Source of the DNA: Burkholderiales bacterium
Lineage (GTDB): Bacteria; Pseudomonadota; Gammaproteobacteria; Burkholderiales; Burkholderiaceae_C
Reading direction: 5' to 3'
NCBI GenBank assembly: GCA_016213325.1
Contig: JACRAY010000014.1
Coordinates: 62,001 to 126,000 of the forward strand
DNA length: 64,000 bases
Notes under the pieces: generated by a model
Databases searched by the model: none
Told to the model about the DNA's origin: nothing
What the model saw: only the letters and a program-made list of their open reading frames with translations
Part shown: positions 1-10,069 of the stretch, in pieces
Layout: each line of letters starts with the position of its first letter
Position numbering within the stretch: position 1 is the stretch's first letter
Translations under genes and position numbers: made by a program

Positions 1-1
1 C

Positions 2-478
2 GCCCGCCACATCGGCCCGCTCTCGCGCGTGCTGGTGAACAAGGCGCGGCCGCTGGCAGCCACTGTGCACGAACTGCGCGAGGCCCTGGCCCCCACCATC
101 CAGGAAGCCAAGGCGCGCGAGCTGTTCCTGAGCGGTGCCGTCACCGCCAGCCACCCGCCCAGCCACCCGGCGTCGAAGGCGCGCAGCCAGACGCAACCGC
201 GGTCGTCGATCTCCGGGGCACCCAGCCAGCCGGCCAGCACGCGGCCTTCGCAGCCCACGACCGGGGGCGAGGTGGGCCCGGAAGACCTGGCGGCGATGGA
301 AGTCACCCTCAGCAAATTCATCGGGCCGATGGCCCGCATCGTGGTGCGCAAGGAGTCGGCCCGCGCTGCCACTTTCCGCGAACTGGTGGCGGCCCTGGCG
401 TCCAACATCGACAAGAAGGACCAGCGCGAACCCTTCCTGGCGGCGCTGCACAAGGCGCTGCCGCGGCGAATGTTCTAG
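2..478 (+). CDS. C-terminal part of a Ser/Thr protein kinase-like protein (5' end outside window)
   Basis: The reading frame is open from the left edge, so the start and any kinase domain are missing. What remains is a tandem pair of similar modules. The first contains IGPLSRVLVNKA and ends near RELFL; the second contains IGPMARIVVRKE and ends near REPFLAAL. They are joined by a Ser/Pro/Gln-rich low-complexity linker of about 45 residues. Modules of this IGP-A-R-V-LV type are found at the C-terminus of proteobacterial Hanks-type kinases, which is the basis for the call. No catalytic motif is visible here, so the kinase assignment is inferred. An FHA protein lies 50 kb away and need not be a partner. 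Confidence 0.55.
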   Translation, partial: ARHIGPLSRVLVNKARPLAATVHELREALAPTIQEAKARELFLSGAVTASHPPSHPASKARSQTQPRSSISGAPSQPASTRPSQPTTGGEVGPEDLAAMEVTLSKFIGPMARIVVRKESARAATFRELVAALASNIDKKDQREPFLAALHKALPRRMF

Positions 479-513
479 GGCATCGTCGTTCGGCTTTCAG
501 TGCCTTCGGGTTG

Positions 514-627
514 GGTCTTGAACGCAGAAGGCGCAGAAGGAAGTCAAGAAGACGCAGAAGAAGAAAAATCCTTTGGATTCCTTCTGCGTCTTTTTGTATT
601 TCTTCTGCGTCTTCTGCGTTCAAGACC
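514..627. repeat. CGCAGAAG-type dispersed inverted repeat, copy 1
   Basis: This 114-base intergenic element is bounded by a perfect 17-base inverted repeat at 514-530 and 611-627 (GGTCTTGAACGCAGAAG and its complement). Inside are more direct and inverted copies of RCGCAGAAG, three on the left and three as CTTCTGCGT on the right, so the transcript could fold into a long imperfect hairpin. A second, less complete copy lies at 41156-41240. The element separates the kinase-like gene from the end of ybbA and may terminate both. Confidence 0.8.
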
Positions 628-645
628 TTCGAGGAAAGCCCAAAC

Positions 646-1347
646 TCAAGCAACAGCCCGCAACCCCGGCTCCCCCGAAGGCACGATGCGCCCGGCCTCG
701 ATGGTGATGCGACGCTCGCAGCGCGCGGCAATCTGCCGGTCATGCGTCACCAGCACCAGCGTCGTGCCCTGCTCGCGGTTCAGGTCGAACATCAGCTGCA
801 TCACGGTTTCGCCGGTGGCGAAGTCCAGGCTGCCCGTGGGTTCGTCGGCCAGCAGCACTGCAGGCTGGACCACGAAGCCGCGCGCCAGCGCCACGCGTTG
901 CTGCTCGCCCCCCGAGAGCACCTTCGGGTAGTGGCCCAGCCGCTGGGACAGCCCGACGCGGCCCAGCATCTCGGTGGCCGCCTTGCGGGCATCCCTGCGG
1001 CCGGCCAGTTCCAGCGGCAGCATCACGTTTTCCAGCGCGGTCAGGTTGCCCATGAGCTGGAAGCTCTGGAACACGAAGCCGACCTGCCGCGCCCTGAGCG
1101 CGGCGCGCTCGTCCTCGTCGATGGCGAACAGGTCCTGCCCGGCCAGCCGCACCGTGCCGGTGGTGGGCGTGTCGAGCCCCGCGATGATGGACAACAGCGT
1201 GCTCTTGCCCGAGCCCGAGGCGCCGACGATGGCCGCCGTCTCCTTGCGCGAGAGCGAAAAGTCGATATCGCGCAAAATGTCGAGCGTACCGGTGGAATCG
1301 GTCACCGACTTGGATACCCGCTCGACGGCAATGATGGTTTCGGACAT
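646..1347 (-). CDS. ybbA: ABC transporter ATP-binding protein, YbbA/LolD type
   Basis: This 233-residue protein is a cytoplasmic ATPase subunit of the LolD/MacB/YbbA family, which powers lipoprotein release or membrane-substrate extrusion with an FtsX-like permease. It has a Walker A motif GASGSGKST near residue 43, a Q-loop, the signature LSGGEQQRVALARG and Walker B VLLADEPTGSLD, followed by the H-loop VLVTHD, so all catalytic elements are intact. It is divergent from tesA, as in E. coli where ybbA and tesA are back to back, which supports the YbbA name. No permease gene follows; downstream is only the repeat at 514-627, so the partner permease must be encoded elsewhere. Start is the ATG at 1347, which overlaps the tesA ATG. 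Confidence 0.85.
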   Translation of the reverse strand: MSETIIAVERVSKSVTDSTGTLDILRDIDFSLSRKETAAIVGASGSGKSTLLSIIAGLDTPTTGTVRLAGQDLFAIDEDERAALRARQVGFVFQSFQLMGNLTALENVMLPLELAGRRDARKAATEMLGRVGLSQRLGHYPKVLSGGEQQRVALARGFVVQPAVLLADEPTGSLDFATGETVMQLMFDLNREQGTTLVLVTHDRQIAARCERRITIEAGRIVPSGEPGLRAVA

Positions 1348-1987
1348 GGTGGTTTCGCGTTGGTCGCGCCGTGACTTTATCGTGGCAGGCTTAGCTGCGT
1401 GTTATGCGGGGCATGCGGCCGCCGCGGCGCCGGTGATCGTGGTGGTGGGCGACTCCATGAGCGCCGAATACGGCATCCGCCGCGGCACCGGCTGGGTCGC
1501 CCTGCTGCAGCAGCGGCTCGACCGGGAGAAACTGGCCGCCAGGGTGGTCAATGCCAGCATCAGTGGCGACACCACCTCCGGCGGCCGGTCGCGGCTGGCC
1601 GGGGTATTGAAGCAGCACAAGCCCACGCACGTGGTGCTGGAACTCGGCGGCAACGACGCCTTGCGCGGGCTGTCCTTGAGTATGACCGAAGACAACCTGT
1701 CGGCCATGGTGAAGACCGCCCAGGCGGCTGGCGCCAGGGTCTTGCTGGTCGGCATGCAGGTGCCGCCCAACTACGGCGCCGACTACGCCAACCGCTTCTC
1801 CGGCCTGTTCGCCAAGGTGGCCAGGGAGCACCGGGCGGGCCTGGTGCCCTTCCTGCTGAAGGGCCTGGCCGACGACGGTGCCGAGCCCACGAAGTACTTC
1901 CTGCCTGACCGCATTCACCTGAAGGAAGAGGCGCAGCCGCGCATCCTCGACAACGTCTGGCCTGAATTGAAGAAGTTGCTCAAGTGA
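1346..1987 (+). CDS. tesA: Arylesterase / acyl-CoA thioesterase I of the SGNH family, Tat-targeted
   Basis: This 213-residue GDSL hydrolase of the TesA/EstA family cleaves short acyl esters or thioesters in the periplasm. The nucleophile block is VVVGDSMSAEYG (Ser about 37), the oxyanion motif is ELGGND, and the catalytic pair lies in DRIHL near the C-terminus. The N-terminus reads SRRDFIVAG followed by an Ala-rich h-region, which matches a twin-arginine signal; cleavage would fall near residue 28. The ATG at 1346 overlaps the divergent ybbA ATG by two bases. A GTG at 1349 keeps the signal, but later starts would remove it. The stop codon overlaps the next gene's GTG by 4 bases, so tesA and selU are probably co-translated. 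Confidence 0.85.
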   Translation: MVVSRWSRRDFIVAGLAACYAGHAAAAAPVIVVVGDSMSAEYGIRRGTGWVALLQQRLDREKLAARVVNASISGDTTSGGRSRLAGVLKQHKPTHVVLELGGNDALRGLSLSMTEDNLSAMVKTAQAAGARVLLVGMQVPPNYGADYANRFSGLFAKVAREHRAGLVPFLLKGLADDGAEPTKYFLPDRIHLKEEAQPRILDNVWPELKKLLK

Positions 1988-3039
1988 GTGTGCATCCGAT
2001 CACGGCGGCCGAGGCGATCGAGCGCCTGGGCGAGTTCTCCACGGTCATCGACGCGCGCAGCGAAGCCGAGTTTGCCGAGGACCGGCTGCCGGGCGCCGTC
2101 AACTGGCCGTCGCTCAACGACGAGGAGCGCCGCGAAGTCGGCACCATCTACAAGCAGGTGAATCCTTTCGAGGCACGCAAGCGCGGCGCCGCGCTGGTGG
2201 CAGCCAACATCTCGCGGCACATCGAGCGCGAGGTGATGGACAAGCCCAGGAGCTGGCAGCCGCTGGCCTACTGCTGGCGCGGCGGGCAGCGCAGCGGCTC
2301 GCTGGCGCTGGTGCTGGGGCAGATCGGCTTTCGGGTATCCGTGGTCGAAGGTGGCTACAAGGCTTTCCGCCAGGCCGTGCTGGCGAGCCTGCCGCAGCTG
2401 GCTTCGCGCCTGCAATACCGCGTGGTGTGCGGCCGCACCGGCGCCGGCAAGACGCGCCTGCTGCACGCCCTGGCCGCCGCGGGTGCGCAGGTGCTGGACC
2501 TCGAGGGGCTGGCCAGCCACCGCAGCTCGGTGCTGGGCCACATACCCGGCCAGCCGCAGCCCACGCAAAAGCGGTTCGACACGCTGCTGTGGGAGCGGCT
2601 GCGCACGTTCGATGCGGAGCGGCCCGTCTATGTCGAAAGCGAAAGCCGCAAGGTCGGCAACCTGGCAGTTCCGCAGCCGCTGATCGACGCCATGCGGGCC
2701 AGTCCCTGCCTGGACCTGCAGCTGCCGCTGGACGAACGGGTGGCGCTGCTGATGGAGGATTACGATTTCTTCGTGAAGGACAGCACGCTGTTCTGCGCAC
2801 GGCTGGCCGCGCTCACCCAGTTGCGCGGCAAGGCGCAGGTGCAAGCCTGGCAAGACATGGTGCATGCCGGCCGCACCGAAGACGTGGTGCGCGAGCTGCT
2901 GGCGAAGCACTACGACCCGGGCTACGATGCTTCCATCGCGCGCAACTTCGGGCAGTTCGCGCAGGCCACGCCCATCGTCCCGCGCGACCGCAGTGCCGCG
3001 GCGATGGACGAACTGGCAAGGCGCATCCTGGTCTCCTGA
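1984..3039 (+). CDS. selU: tRNA 2-selenouridine/2-geranyl-2-thiouridine synthase
   Basis: SelU (MnmH/YbbB) converts 2-thiouridine at tRNA position 34 to 2-selenouridine through a geranylated intermediate, using selenophosphate. The 351-residue protein has an N-terminal rhodanese domain with the active cysteine in the motif YCWRGGQRSG (Cys about 97) and a C-terminal P-loop domain with GRTGAGKT near residues 150-157. The GTG start at 1984 overlaps the tesA stop by four bases, which argues for translational coupling. E. coli keeps ybbA, tesA and ybbB in the same neighbourhood, so this is a recognisable, partly conserved cluster. Its presence implies that selenophosphate synthase (SelD) is encoded elsewhere in the genome. 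Confidence 0.93.
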   Translation: MSVHPITAAEAIERLGEFSTVIDARSEAEFAEDRLPGAVNWPSLNDEERREVGTIYKQVNPFEARKRGAALVAANISRHIEREVMDKPRSWQPLAYCWRGGQRSGSLALVLGQIGFRVSVVEGGYKAFRQAVLASLPQLASRLQYRVVCGRTGAGKTRLLHALAAAGAQVLDLEGLASHRSSVLGHIPGQPQPTQKRFDTLLWERLRTFDAERPVYVESESRKVGNLAVPQPLIDAMRASPCLDLQLPLDERVALLMEDYDFFVKDSTLFCARLAALTQLRGKAQVQAWQDMVHAGRTEDVVRELLAKHYDPGYDASIARNFGQFAQATPIVPRDRSAAAMDELARRILVS

Positions 3040-3058
3040 GAAGGATGGAGGAGGCAAC

Positions 3059-4141
3059 ATGAAGAAGACCCTGGCGGGCCTGTCCCTGCTCGTTCTTGTC
3101 TGCGCATTGGGTTACCTGCTGGCCTGGCCCGTCCCCGTGCAGCCGGCCAGCTGGAAGCCGCCGCCCCTGCGGGGCTACACCGGCGCCCATGCGGCCAACC
3201 AGAAGCTGGGCAGGCTGCACCACATCTCGCTGAAGGGCGAGTCGGGCCCCGAGCATGTGACGATCGGCCGCGACGGCAAGGTGTACGCCTCGGTGGCCAG
3301 CGGGAACATCCTGCGCATGAACCCGGACGGCGGCGGCCTGGAAGCCTTCGCGAAACCGGGCGGGCGCATCCTGGGCTTCGACTTCGACGCCGCCGGCAAC
3401 CTCATCGGGGCCGACGTCGAGCGCGGCCTGGTGTCGGTCGCGCCCGACGGCAAGGTCACCGTGCTCGCCGACAAGGTCGACGGCGACCCGATCCGCTTTG
3501 CCGACGCCGTGACTATCGCGCGCAACGGCAGGATGTACTTCAGCGACGCGACGACGCGGTTCAGCGCGAAGGAACTCGGCGTCGACGAGGCGAGCCTGCT
3601 GGAAATCCTCGAGGGCGGCGCCACCGGGCGCATCGTCGAGTACGACCCCGCCACTAAGAAGACCCGCGTCGTCGCCAGGGGATTCTCGTTTGCCAACGGC
3701 GTGGCGCTCAGCGCCGACGAGCAGTCGCTGTTCGTGGCCGACACGGGGCGGTTCCGCATCTGGAAACTCCCGCTGGCGGGCAACGCGATGCCGCAGGTGC
3801 TGCTGGAGAACCTGCCCGGCTACCCCGACAACCTCGTGCGCGGCACCGGCGGCAAGCTCTGGGTCGGCCTGGTCAAGCCGCGCAACGCCGAAGCCGACGG
3901 CCTGGGCGACAAGCCGTTCCTGCGCAAGGTCGTCATGCGCCTGCCGCGCCCGATGTGGCCGATCCCGAAGAACTACGGGCACGTGGTCGCCTTCACCGAG
4001 GACGGCAAGATCGTGGACGACCTGCAGGACCCTTCGGGTGCCTATCCGGACACGACGGGTGTGACGGAAACGGCCGACCGCCTCTACATCACCAGCCTGC
4101 ATGGCCGGACGCTGGCCTGGCTGCCGAAGGCCAAGCCTTAG
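3059..4141 (+). CDS. SMP-30 / strictosidine-synthase-like beta-propeller protein
   Basis: This 360-residue protein has one N-terminal hydrophobic segment (about residues 5-22, a signal anchor or uncleaved signal) followed by a six-bladed beta-propeller of the SMP-30/gluconolactonase/strictosidine synthase group. Recognisable blade motifs are GPEHVTIGRDGKVYAS, FADAVTIARNGRMYFSDA, FANGVALSADEQSLFVAD and GYPDNLVRG. Family members are calcium-dependent lactonases or ester hydrolases; plant and animal relatives (strictosidine synthase, APMAP) are membrane-anchored. The substrate cannot be read from the sequence. The ATG at 3059 is supported by a GGAGGAGG ribosome-binding site a few bases upstream. 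The gene follows selU by 19 bases and its stop overlaps the convergent metC stop. Confidence 0.75.
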   Translation: MKKTLAGLSLLVLVCALGYLLAWPVPVQPASWKPPPLRGYTGAHAANQKLGRLHHISLKGESGPEHVTIGRDGKVYASVASGNILRMNPDGGGLEAFAKPGGRILGFDFDAAGNLIGADVERGLVSVAPDGKVTVLADKVDGDPIRFADAVTIARNGRMYFSDATTRFSAKELGVDEASLLEILEGGATGRIVEYDPATKKTRVVARGFSFANGVALSADEQSLFVADTGRFRIWKLPLAGNAMPQVLLENLPGYPDNLVRGTGGKLWVGLVKPRNAEADGLGDKPFLRKVVMRLPRPMWPIPKNYGHVVAFTEDGKIVDDLQDPSGAYPDTTGVTETADRLYITSLHGRTLAWLPKAKP

Positions 4142-5310
4142 CGCGCGAACACCTGCAAGGCCTGCTCGAGGTCGGCCATCAGGTCCGCGGGGTCTTCGAG
4201 GCCCAGCGAGAACCGCACCAGCACGCCCTTGTGCGGCCACTGCGGCCGCATCGCGGGAATGTCGTAGGGCACCACCAGGCTCACTGGCCCGCCCCACGAA
4301 TAGCCGATCTTGAACAGCTTCAGGCTGTCGCAGAAGGCGTCGACCTGCGCCGTCGGGTAGCGCTCGTCGAAGACCACCGAGAACAGGCCCGCAGCCAGGT
4401 CGCGTTGCCCGCACAACGCCTGCCAGTGGGCGTGGCCCGGCGAGCCTTCGAAAGCCGGGTGCAGCAGCAGGGCGACTTCACTGCGGCCCTGCATGAAGCT
4501 TGCGAGCTGCCGCGCCGCCTGGTCCTGCGCGCGGTAGCGCACTTCCATGCTGGGCAGTGAGCGCAGCACCGCTTCGGCGTCGTTGCCGCCCACGCCGTAG
4601 CCCACGCGCATGTGCGTGAACTTCAGCCGCACGTGCAGCTCGTCGTCGCGCGTGACGACGCTGCCCATCAGCACGTCGCCGCCGCCGCTCGGGTACTTGG
4701 TGAGCGCCTGCATGACGATGTCGCAGCCTGCTTCGAATCCGTTGAACGCCAGACCCGCGCCCCAGGTGTTGTCCAGCGCCGTCAGCACGCCGCGCTCGCG
4801 GCACACCTGCACCAGGTCGGCCAGCGGCGCGAACTCCATCGTCACCGAACCGGGCGTCTCCACCCACACCAGCTTCGTGCGCGAGCCGATGCGTGAGCGC
4901 AGGTCGGCCGGGTCCATGGGGTCGTACAGCTGATAGCCGATACCCCAGCGCTTCAGCTCGTTCTCGGCCAGCACCTTGCTGGGGCCGTACACGTTGGCCG
5001 GCAGCAGCACCTCGTCGCCGGTGGCCAGCAGCGCGAAGTCGACGTTGGCCACCGCCGCCAGGCCGCTGGGGACCAGCAGGCACTGCAGGCCGCCTTCGAG
5101 CGTGGCGATGCGCTCCTCCAGCATGAAAGTAGTGGGCGTGCCGTGCAGCCCGTAGGTGTAGCCCGCCTTCGACTTCCAGTTGCGCGCGCGCACGGCCGCG
5201 ACGTTGGGGAAGATGACGGTGGAGGCCTTGTACACGCCCGGCTGCGGCGCCGCGAAGCCTGCGGGCGGGACGTACGGGTGGTGGATGAGGTCTGTGGATG
5301 CCTTGCTCAT
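4138..5310 (-). CDS. metC: Cystathionine beta-lyase, PLP-dependent
   Basis: This 390-residue member of the Cys/Met-metabolism PLP family would cleave cystathionine to homocysteine, pyruvate and ammonia in methionine synthesis. The PLP-binding lysine lies in QALTKYPSGG (Lys about 205). Other family signatures are the YTYGLHGTPT segment, which contributes to phosphate binding and to the neighbouring active site, and the LVWVETPGS block. Length is normal for MetC. The call of lyase rather than gamma-synthase rests on overall resemblance to bacterial MetC proteins; related gamma-lyases cannot be excluded. It is the downstream partner of the ADP-ribosylglycohydrolase (24-base gap) and converges with the SMP-30-like gene, overlapping by 4 bases. 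Confidence 0.85.
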   Translation of the reverse strand: MSKASTDLIHHPYVPPAGFAAPQPGVYKASTVIFPNVAAVRARNWKSKAGYTYGLHGTPTTFMLEERIATLEGGLQCLLVPSGLAAVANVDFALLATGDEVLLPANVYGPSKVLAENELKRWGIGYQLYDPMDPADLRSRIGSRTKLVWVETPGSVTMEFAPLADLVQVCRERGVLTALDNTWGAGLAFNGFEAGCDIVMQALTKYPSGGGDVLMGSVVTRDDELHVRLKFTHMRVGYGVGGNDAEAVLRSLPSMEVRYRAQDQAARQLASFMQGRSEVALLLHPAFEGSPGHAHWQALCGQRDLAAGLFSVVFDERYPTAQVDAFCDSLKLFKIGYSWGGPVSLVVPYDIPAMRPQWPHKGVLVRFSLGLEDPADLMADLEQALQVFAR

Positions 5311-5334
5311 GCGCCCGATGGTATCCGCCCGCCC

Positions 5335-6375
5335 TCAATACGGCGGCGCAAGCCGGCGAAAACCATGCAGCAGCACGACGGCCAGGAAGAACAGGTTGCG
5401 CACGGGGATGCCGGGCACGAAGTAGCCGGGGCACGGCTCGCCCTTCGCCAGCGCTTGCGCCAGCCGCTCGATCCAGGCGACGCCGCGCGGCCATTCGACG
5501 ATGCCTTGCAGCCACGGCTGCGGAATGCCGGCCTTGCCGACCCGTGCGCCGATGATGCCGCCGAGGATGGCCCCGGCGGTGTCGGTGTCGCCGCCGGCCT
5601 GGATGATCGCGCGCAGACCGCCCGCGATGTCGTCGGGGTAGCGAAACCACGCCTGCAGCACGCAGGGCACGGTGTGCAGCATGTAGCCCGAGACGCCGCC
5701 GTGCGAGCCTATGGCCTCGGCGAAGGCGGCGATCGGCTCTTGCTGCCTGGCCGACTCGGCGGCGCACCGGGCCAGCGCCACGAATTCCGCGGCACCCTCC
5801 TTCGCCAGCAGCGCTTCGAGCTCGGCCAGGTATGCGTCGGCGGACACCCGCTTTGCCGTTGCCGCATGGTGCGCAGCGAGCGCCACCGCCAGCGCCCCGT
5901 GGAAGGCCTTCGGGTCGGTGTGCGTGAGCCGGGTCGAGCGCCGCACGAACTCCATCAGCTTGGTCTTGTCGCCGCCGTGCACCACGCCAATGATCGGGCT
6001 GCGCATCGCCGGTCCGTTGCCCGCGGAAAATACGCCGCTCCGGTGCGGCGGTAAGCCGACGCAGGACTTGACGATGGCGCGCAGCGTCGCGAGCCCGATG
6101 CCCGCCGGCAGTCCCGCGAACCACCAGCGCAGCGATGCAGCGAGCCGCCTGCCGAATGCGTCGACGTCGTGGCCTGCCAGCAGCATTGCCCGCGCCGTGA
6201 AGCACGCGTGCTCGGTGTCGTCGGATACCATGCCCTTGCCGGGCAGCAGGTGGTGGGACAGCTCGCCGGGGAACACCCTGGCCGCGCGGCGGGCGCTCAG
6301 GCCTTCGTACGGCAGCCCGAGCGAGTCGCCGATGGCGGTGCCCAGCAGGCAACCGGCGCAGGCTTTCTCATCCAT
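5335..6375 (-). CDS. ADP-ribosylglycohydrolase family protein (DraG-like)
   Basis: This 346-residue all-alpha enzyme belongs to the ARH/DraG family, which removes ADP-ribose from proteins or small molecules using two Mg ions. The metal motifs are present: SDDTEH near residues 51-56 and GGDTDTAGAILGGI near residue 265. The N-terminal CLLGTAIGDSLGLPYEG block is also typical. There is no ADP-ribosyltransferase or nitrogenase gene in the window, so the substrate is unknown. The chosen ATG at 6375 begins MDEKACAG; an upstream in-frame start would add 13 residues without family similarity. It is divergent from the small membrane protein gene at 6400 and lies upstream of metC. Confidence 0.85.
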   Translation of the reverse strand: MDEKACAGCLLGTAIGDSLGLPYEGLSARRAARVFPGELSHHLLPGKGMVSDDTEHACFTARAMLLAGHDVDAFGRRLAASLRWWFAGLPAGIGLATLRAIVKSCVGLPPHRSGVFSAGNGPAMRSPIIGVVHGGDKTKLMEFVRRSTRLTHTDPKAFHGALAVALAAHHAATAKRVSADAYLAELEALLAKEGAAEFVALARCAAESARQQEPIAAFAEAIGSHGGVSGYMLHTVPCVLQAWFRYPDDIAGGLRAIIQAGGDTDTAGAILGGIIGARVGKAGIPQPWLQGIVEWPRGVAWIERLAQALAKGEPCPGYFVPGIPVRNLFFLAVVLLHGFRRLAPPY

Positions 6376-6399
6376 GCGCGCGATTCTAGGAGCGTTTCG

Positions 6400-6696
6400 A
6401 TGCCCAACGGACACGACGACGGCAGCTACCGCTACTCTTTCCCCGTGGGCTTCCCGATCGTGACCTACCCGATCCTCGCGATGCTGGTCGGCTCGAAGTA
6501 CGGGATGGTGTTCATCGTGATCGCGTTCCTGCTGGCGGTGGTGTTCACGTGGGAGGCGTTCAGCAGGAACGAGTACGAGACCATTCGTGCCAAGGACCCG
6601 TCGATGAACGTGGAGACTTGGCGGATGAACTGGATGCTGTTTTTTGCGCTGCCGGGGTATGCGGTCGGGGCGTATGGGTTGATTGCGAAGCTTTGA
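6400..6696 (+). CDS. Small membrane protein of unknown function
   Basis: A 98-residue protein with two hydrophobic stretches, about residues 17-50 (FPIVTYPILAMLVG then VFIVIAFLLAVVFTW) and 76-96, linked by a polar segment. It probably spans the inner membrane two or three times. I recognise no named domain. It is divergent from the ADP-ribosylglycohydrolase gene with only 24 bases between the starts, and is followed by the palindromic repeats at 6721-6819. Confidence 0.6.
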   Translation: MPNGHDDGSYRYSFPVGFPIVTYPILAMLVGSKYGMVFIVIAFLLAVVFTWEAFSRNEYETIRAKDPSMNVETWRMNWMLFFALPGYAVGAYGLIAKL

Positions 6697-6720
6697 AACG
6701 GCGGGATGCGCTGTGATATC

Positions 6721-6819
6721 GGTGGGGTGCCTTCGCTGCGCTCGTTACCCCACCCTACCAAACCATGCCTGCGTAGCCTTCGCAGGGTGGGGTCAAAGCG
6801 CGAAAGCGCGTACCCCACC
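6721..6819. repeat. Tandem GGTGGGGT / ACCCCACC palindromes
   Basis: Two hairpin-forming units lie side by side between convergent genes. Unit 1 pairs GGTGGGGT (6721-6728) with ACCCCACC (6747-6754). Unit 2 pairs GGTGGGGT (6786-6793) with ACCCCACC (6812-6819) and contains an inner GCGC-GAAA-GCGC stem-loop. They have no U-run, so they look like REP-type repeats rather than textbook terminators. The rest of 6697-6915 shows no gene that I can support. Confidence 0.7.
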
Positions 6820-6915
6820 ATCTGCGCGTGCGTCAGCACGCGCTGCGGGCGGTCAGCGGCCGCGAAGCGGTCCGCCTGCACCGGCCGCAGAGATTTGGCG
6901 GGCCGAAGGCGTCGC

Positions 6916-7440
6916 TCAAATTTTCCATTTCTCGATGAGCTTCTCCGGCCGCATGGCGTCGTAGCCCTCGAAAGGCTGGTGGATCCACGGGTTCGTCGGC
7001 AGGTACTCCACCTGGTAGTCCGGCGTGAAGGTCGACAGGCCCTTCGTCCAGATCACCGCACTGCGCATCTCGGTGATCGAGGTGTACTTGGTCTTCAGCA
7101 GCTGCACCACCTGCTTCAACGTGTGCCCCGAGTCGGCCAGGTCGTCCACCAGCAGCACCTTGCCCGCCACCTCGCCCTGCGGCGTGGTGATGTAGTGCGC
7201 GATGTCCAGGTGCCCCTGCACCGTGCCGGCTTCCGCGCGGTACGAGCTGGTCGACATGATCGCGAGCGGCTTGTCGAAGATGCGCGACAGGATGTCGCCC
7301 GGCCGCATGCCGCCGCGCGCCAGGCACAGGATGGTGTCGAACGCCCAACCCGACTGGTGCACCTTGATCGCCAGCTTCTCGATCAGGTTGTGATACTCGT
7401 CGTAGCTCACATACAGGTGCTTGCCGTCTTCCGTCAACAT
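6916..7440 (-). CDS. Phosphoribosyltransferase, purine/xanthine type
   Basis: This 174-residue cytoplasmic enzyme of the type I phosphoribosyltransferase fold carries the PRPP-binding signature VLLVDDLADSGHTL and an upstream LARGGMRPGDILSR loop. Such proteins transfer ribose phosphate from PRPP to hypoxanthine, guanine or xanthine for purine salvage. The exact base is not certain. The ATG at 7440 is preceded by GAGGAG at good spacing. It sits 11 bases downstream of purA, so de novo AMP synthesis and purine salvage appear to be co-transcribed. Confidence 0.85.
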   Translation of the reverse strand: MLTEDGKHLYVSYDEYHNLIEKLAIKVHQSGWAFDTILCLARGGMRPGDILSRIFDKPLAIMSTSSYRAEAGTVQGHLDIAHYITTPQGEVAGKVLLVDDLADSGHTLKQVVQLLKTKYTSITEMRSAVIWTKGLSTFTPDYQVEYLPTNPWIHQPFEGYDAMRPEKLIEKWKI

Positions 7441-7451
7441 CCGCGTGCTCC

Positions 7452-9973
<2,522 letters not shown>

Positions 9974-10016
9974 GGGAAAGGGCGGGCTGTTAAAAACGTG
10001 ATTGTACCGGCCCTGT

Positions 10017-10047
10017 GCAGGGTGGGCAGCGGAGCTGCCCACCCTGC
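10017..10047. repeat. Perfect 14-bp palindrome, GGTGGGCAGC family, copy 1
   Basis: GCAGGGTGGGCAGC (10017-10030) pairs perfectly with GCTGCCCACCCTGC (10034-10047) across a GGA loop. It lies between the end of phaR and the start of hisZ. The same core with an AGA loop recurs at 22984-23008. There is no U-run, so termination is possible but unproven. Confidence 0.75.
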
Positions 10048-10069
10048 GGAATCACGCGAAACCTGCGCC

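Noticed and set aside
514..627. Possible CRISPR array, because of repeated CGCAGAAG units.
   Set aside because: Units are too short, inverted relative to each other and irregularly spaced, with no unique spacers and no cas genes.
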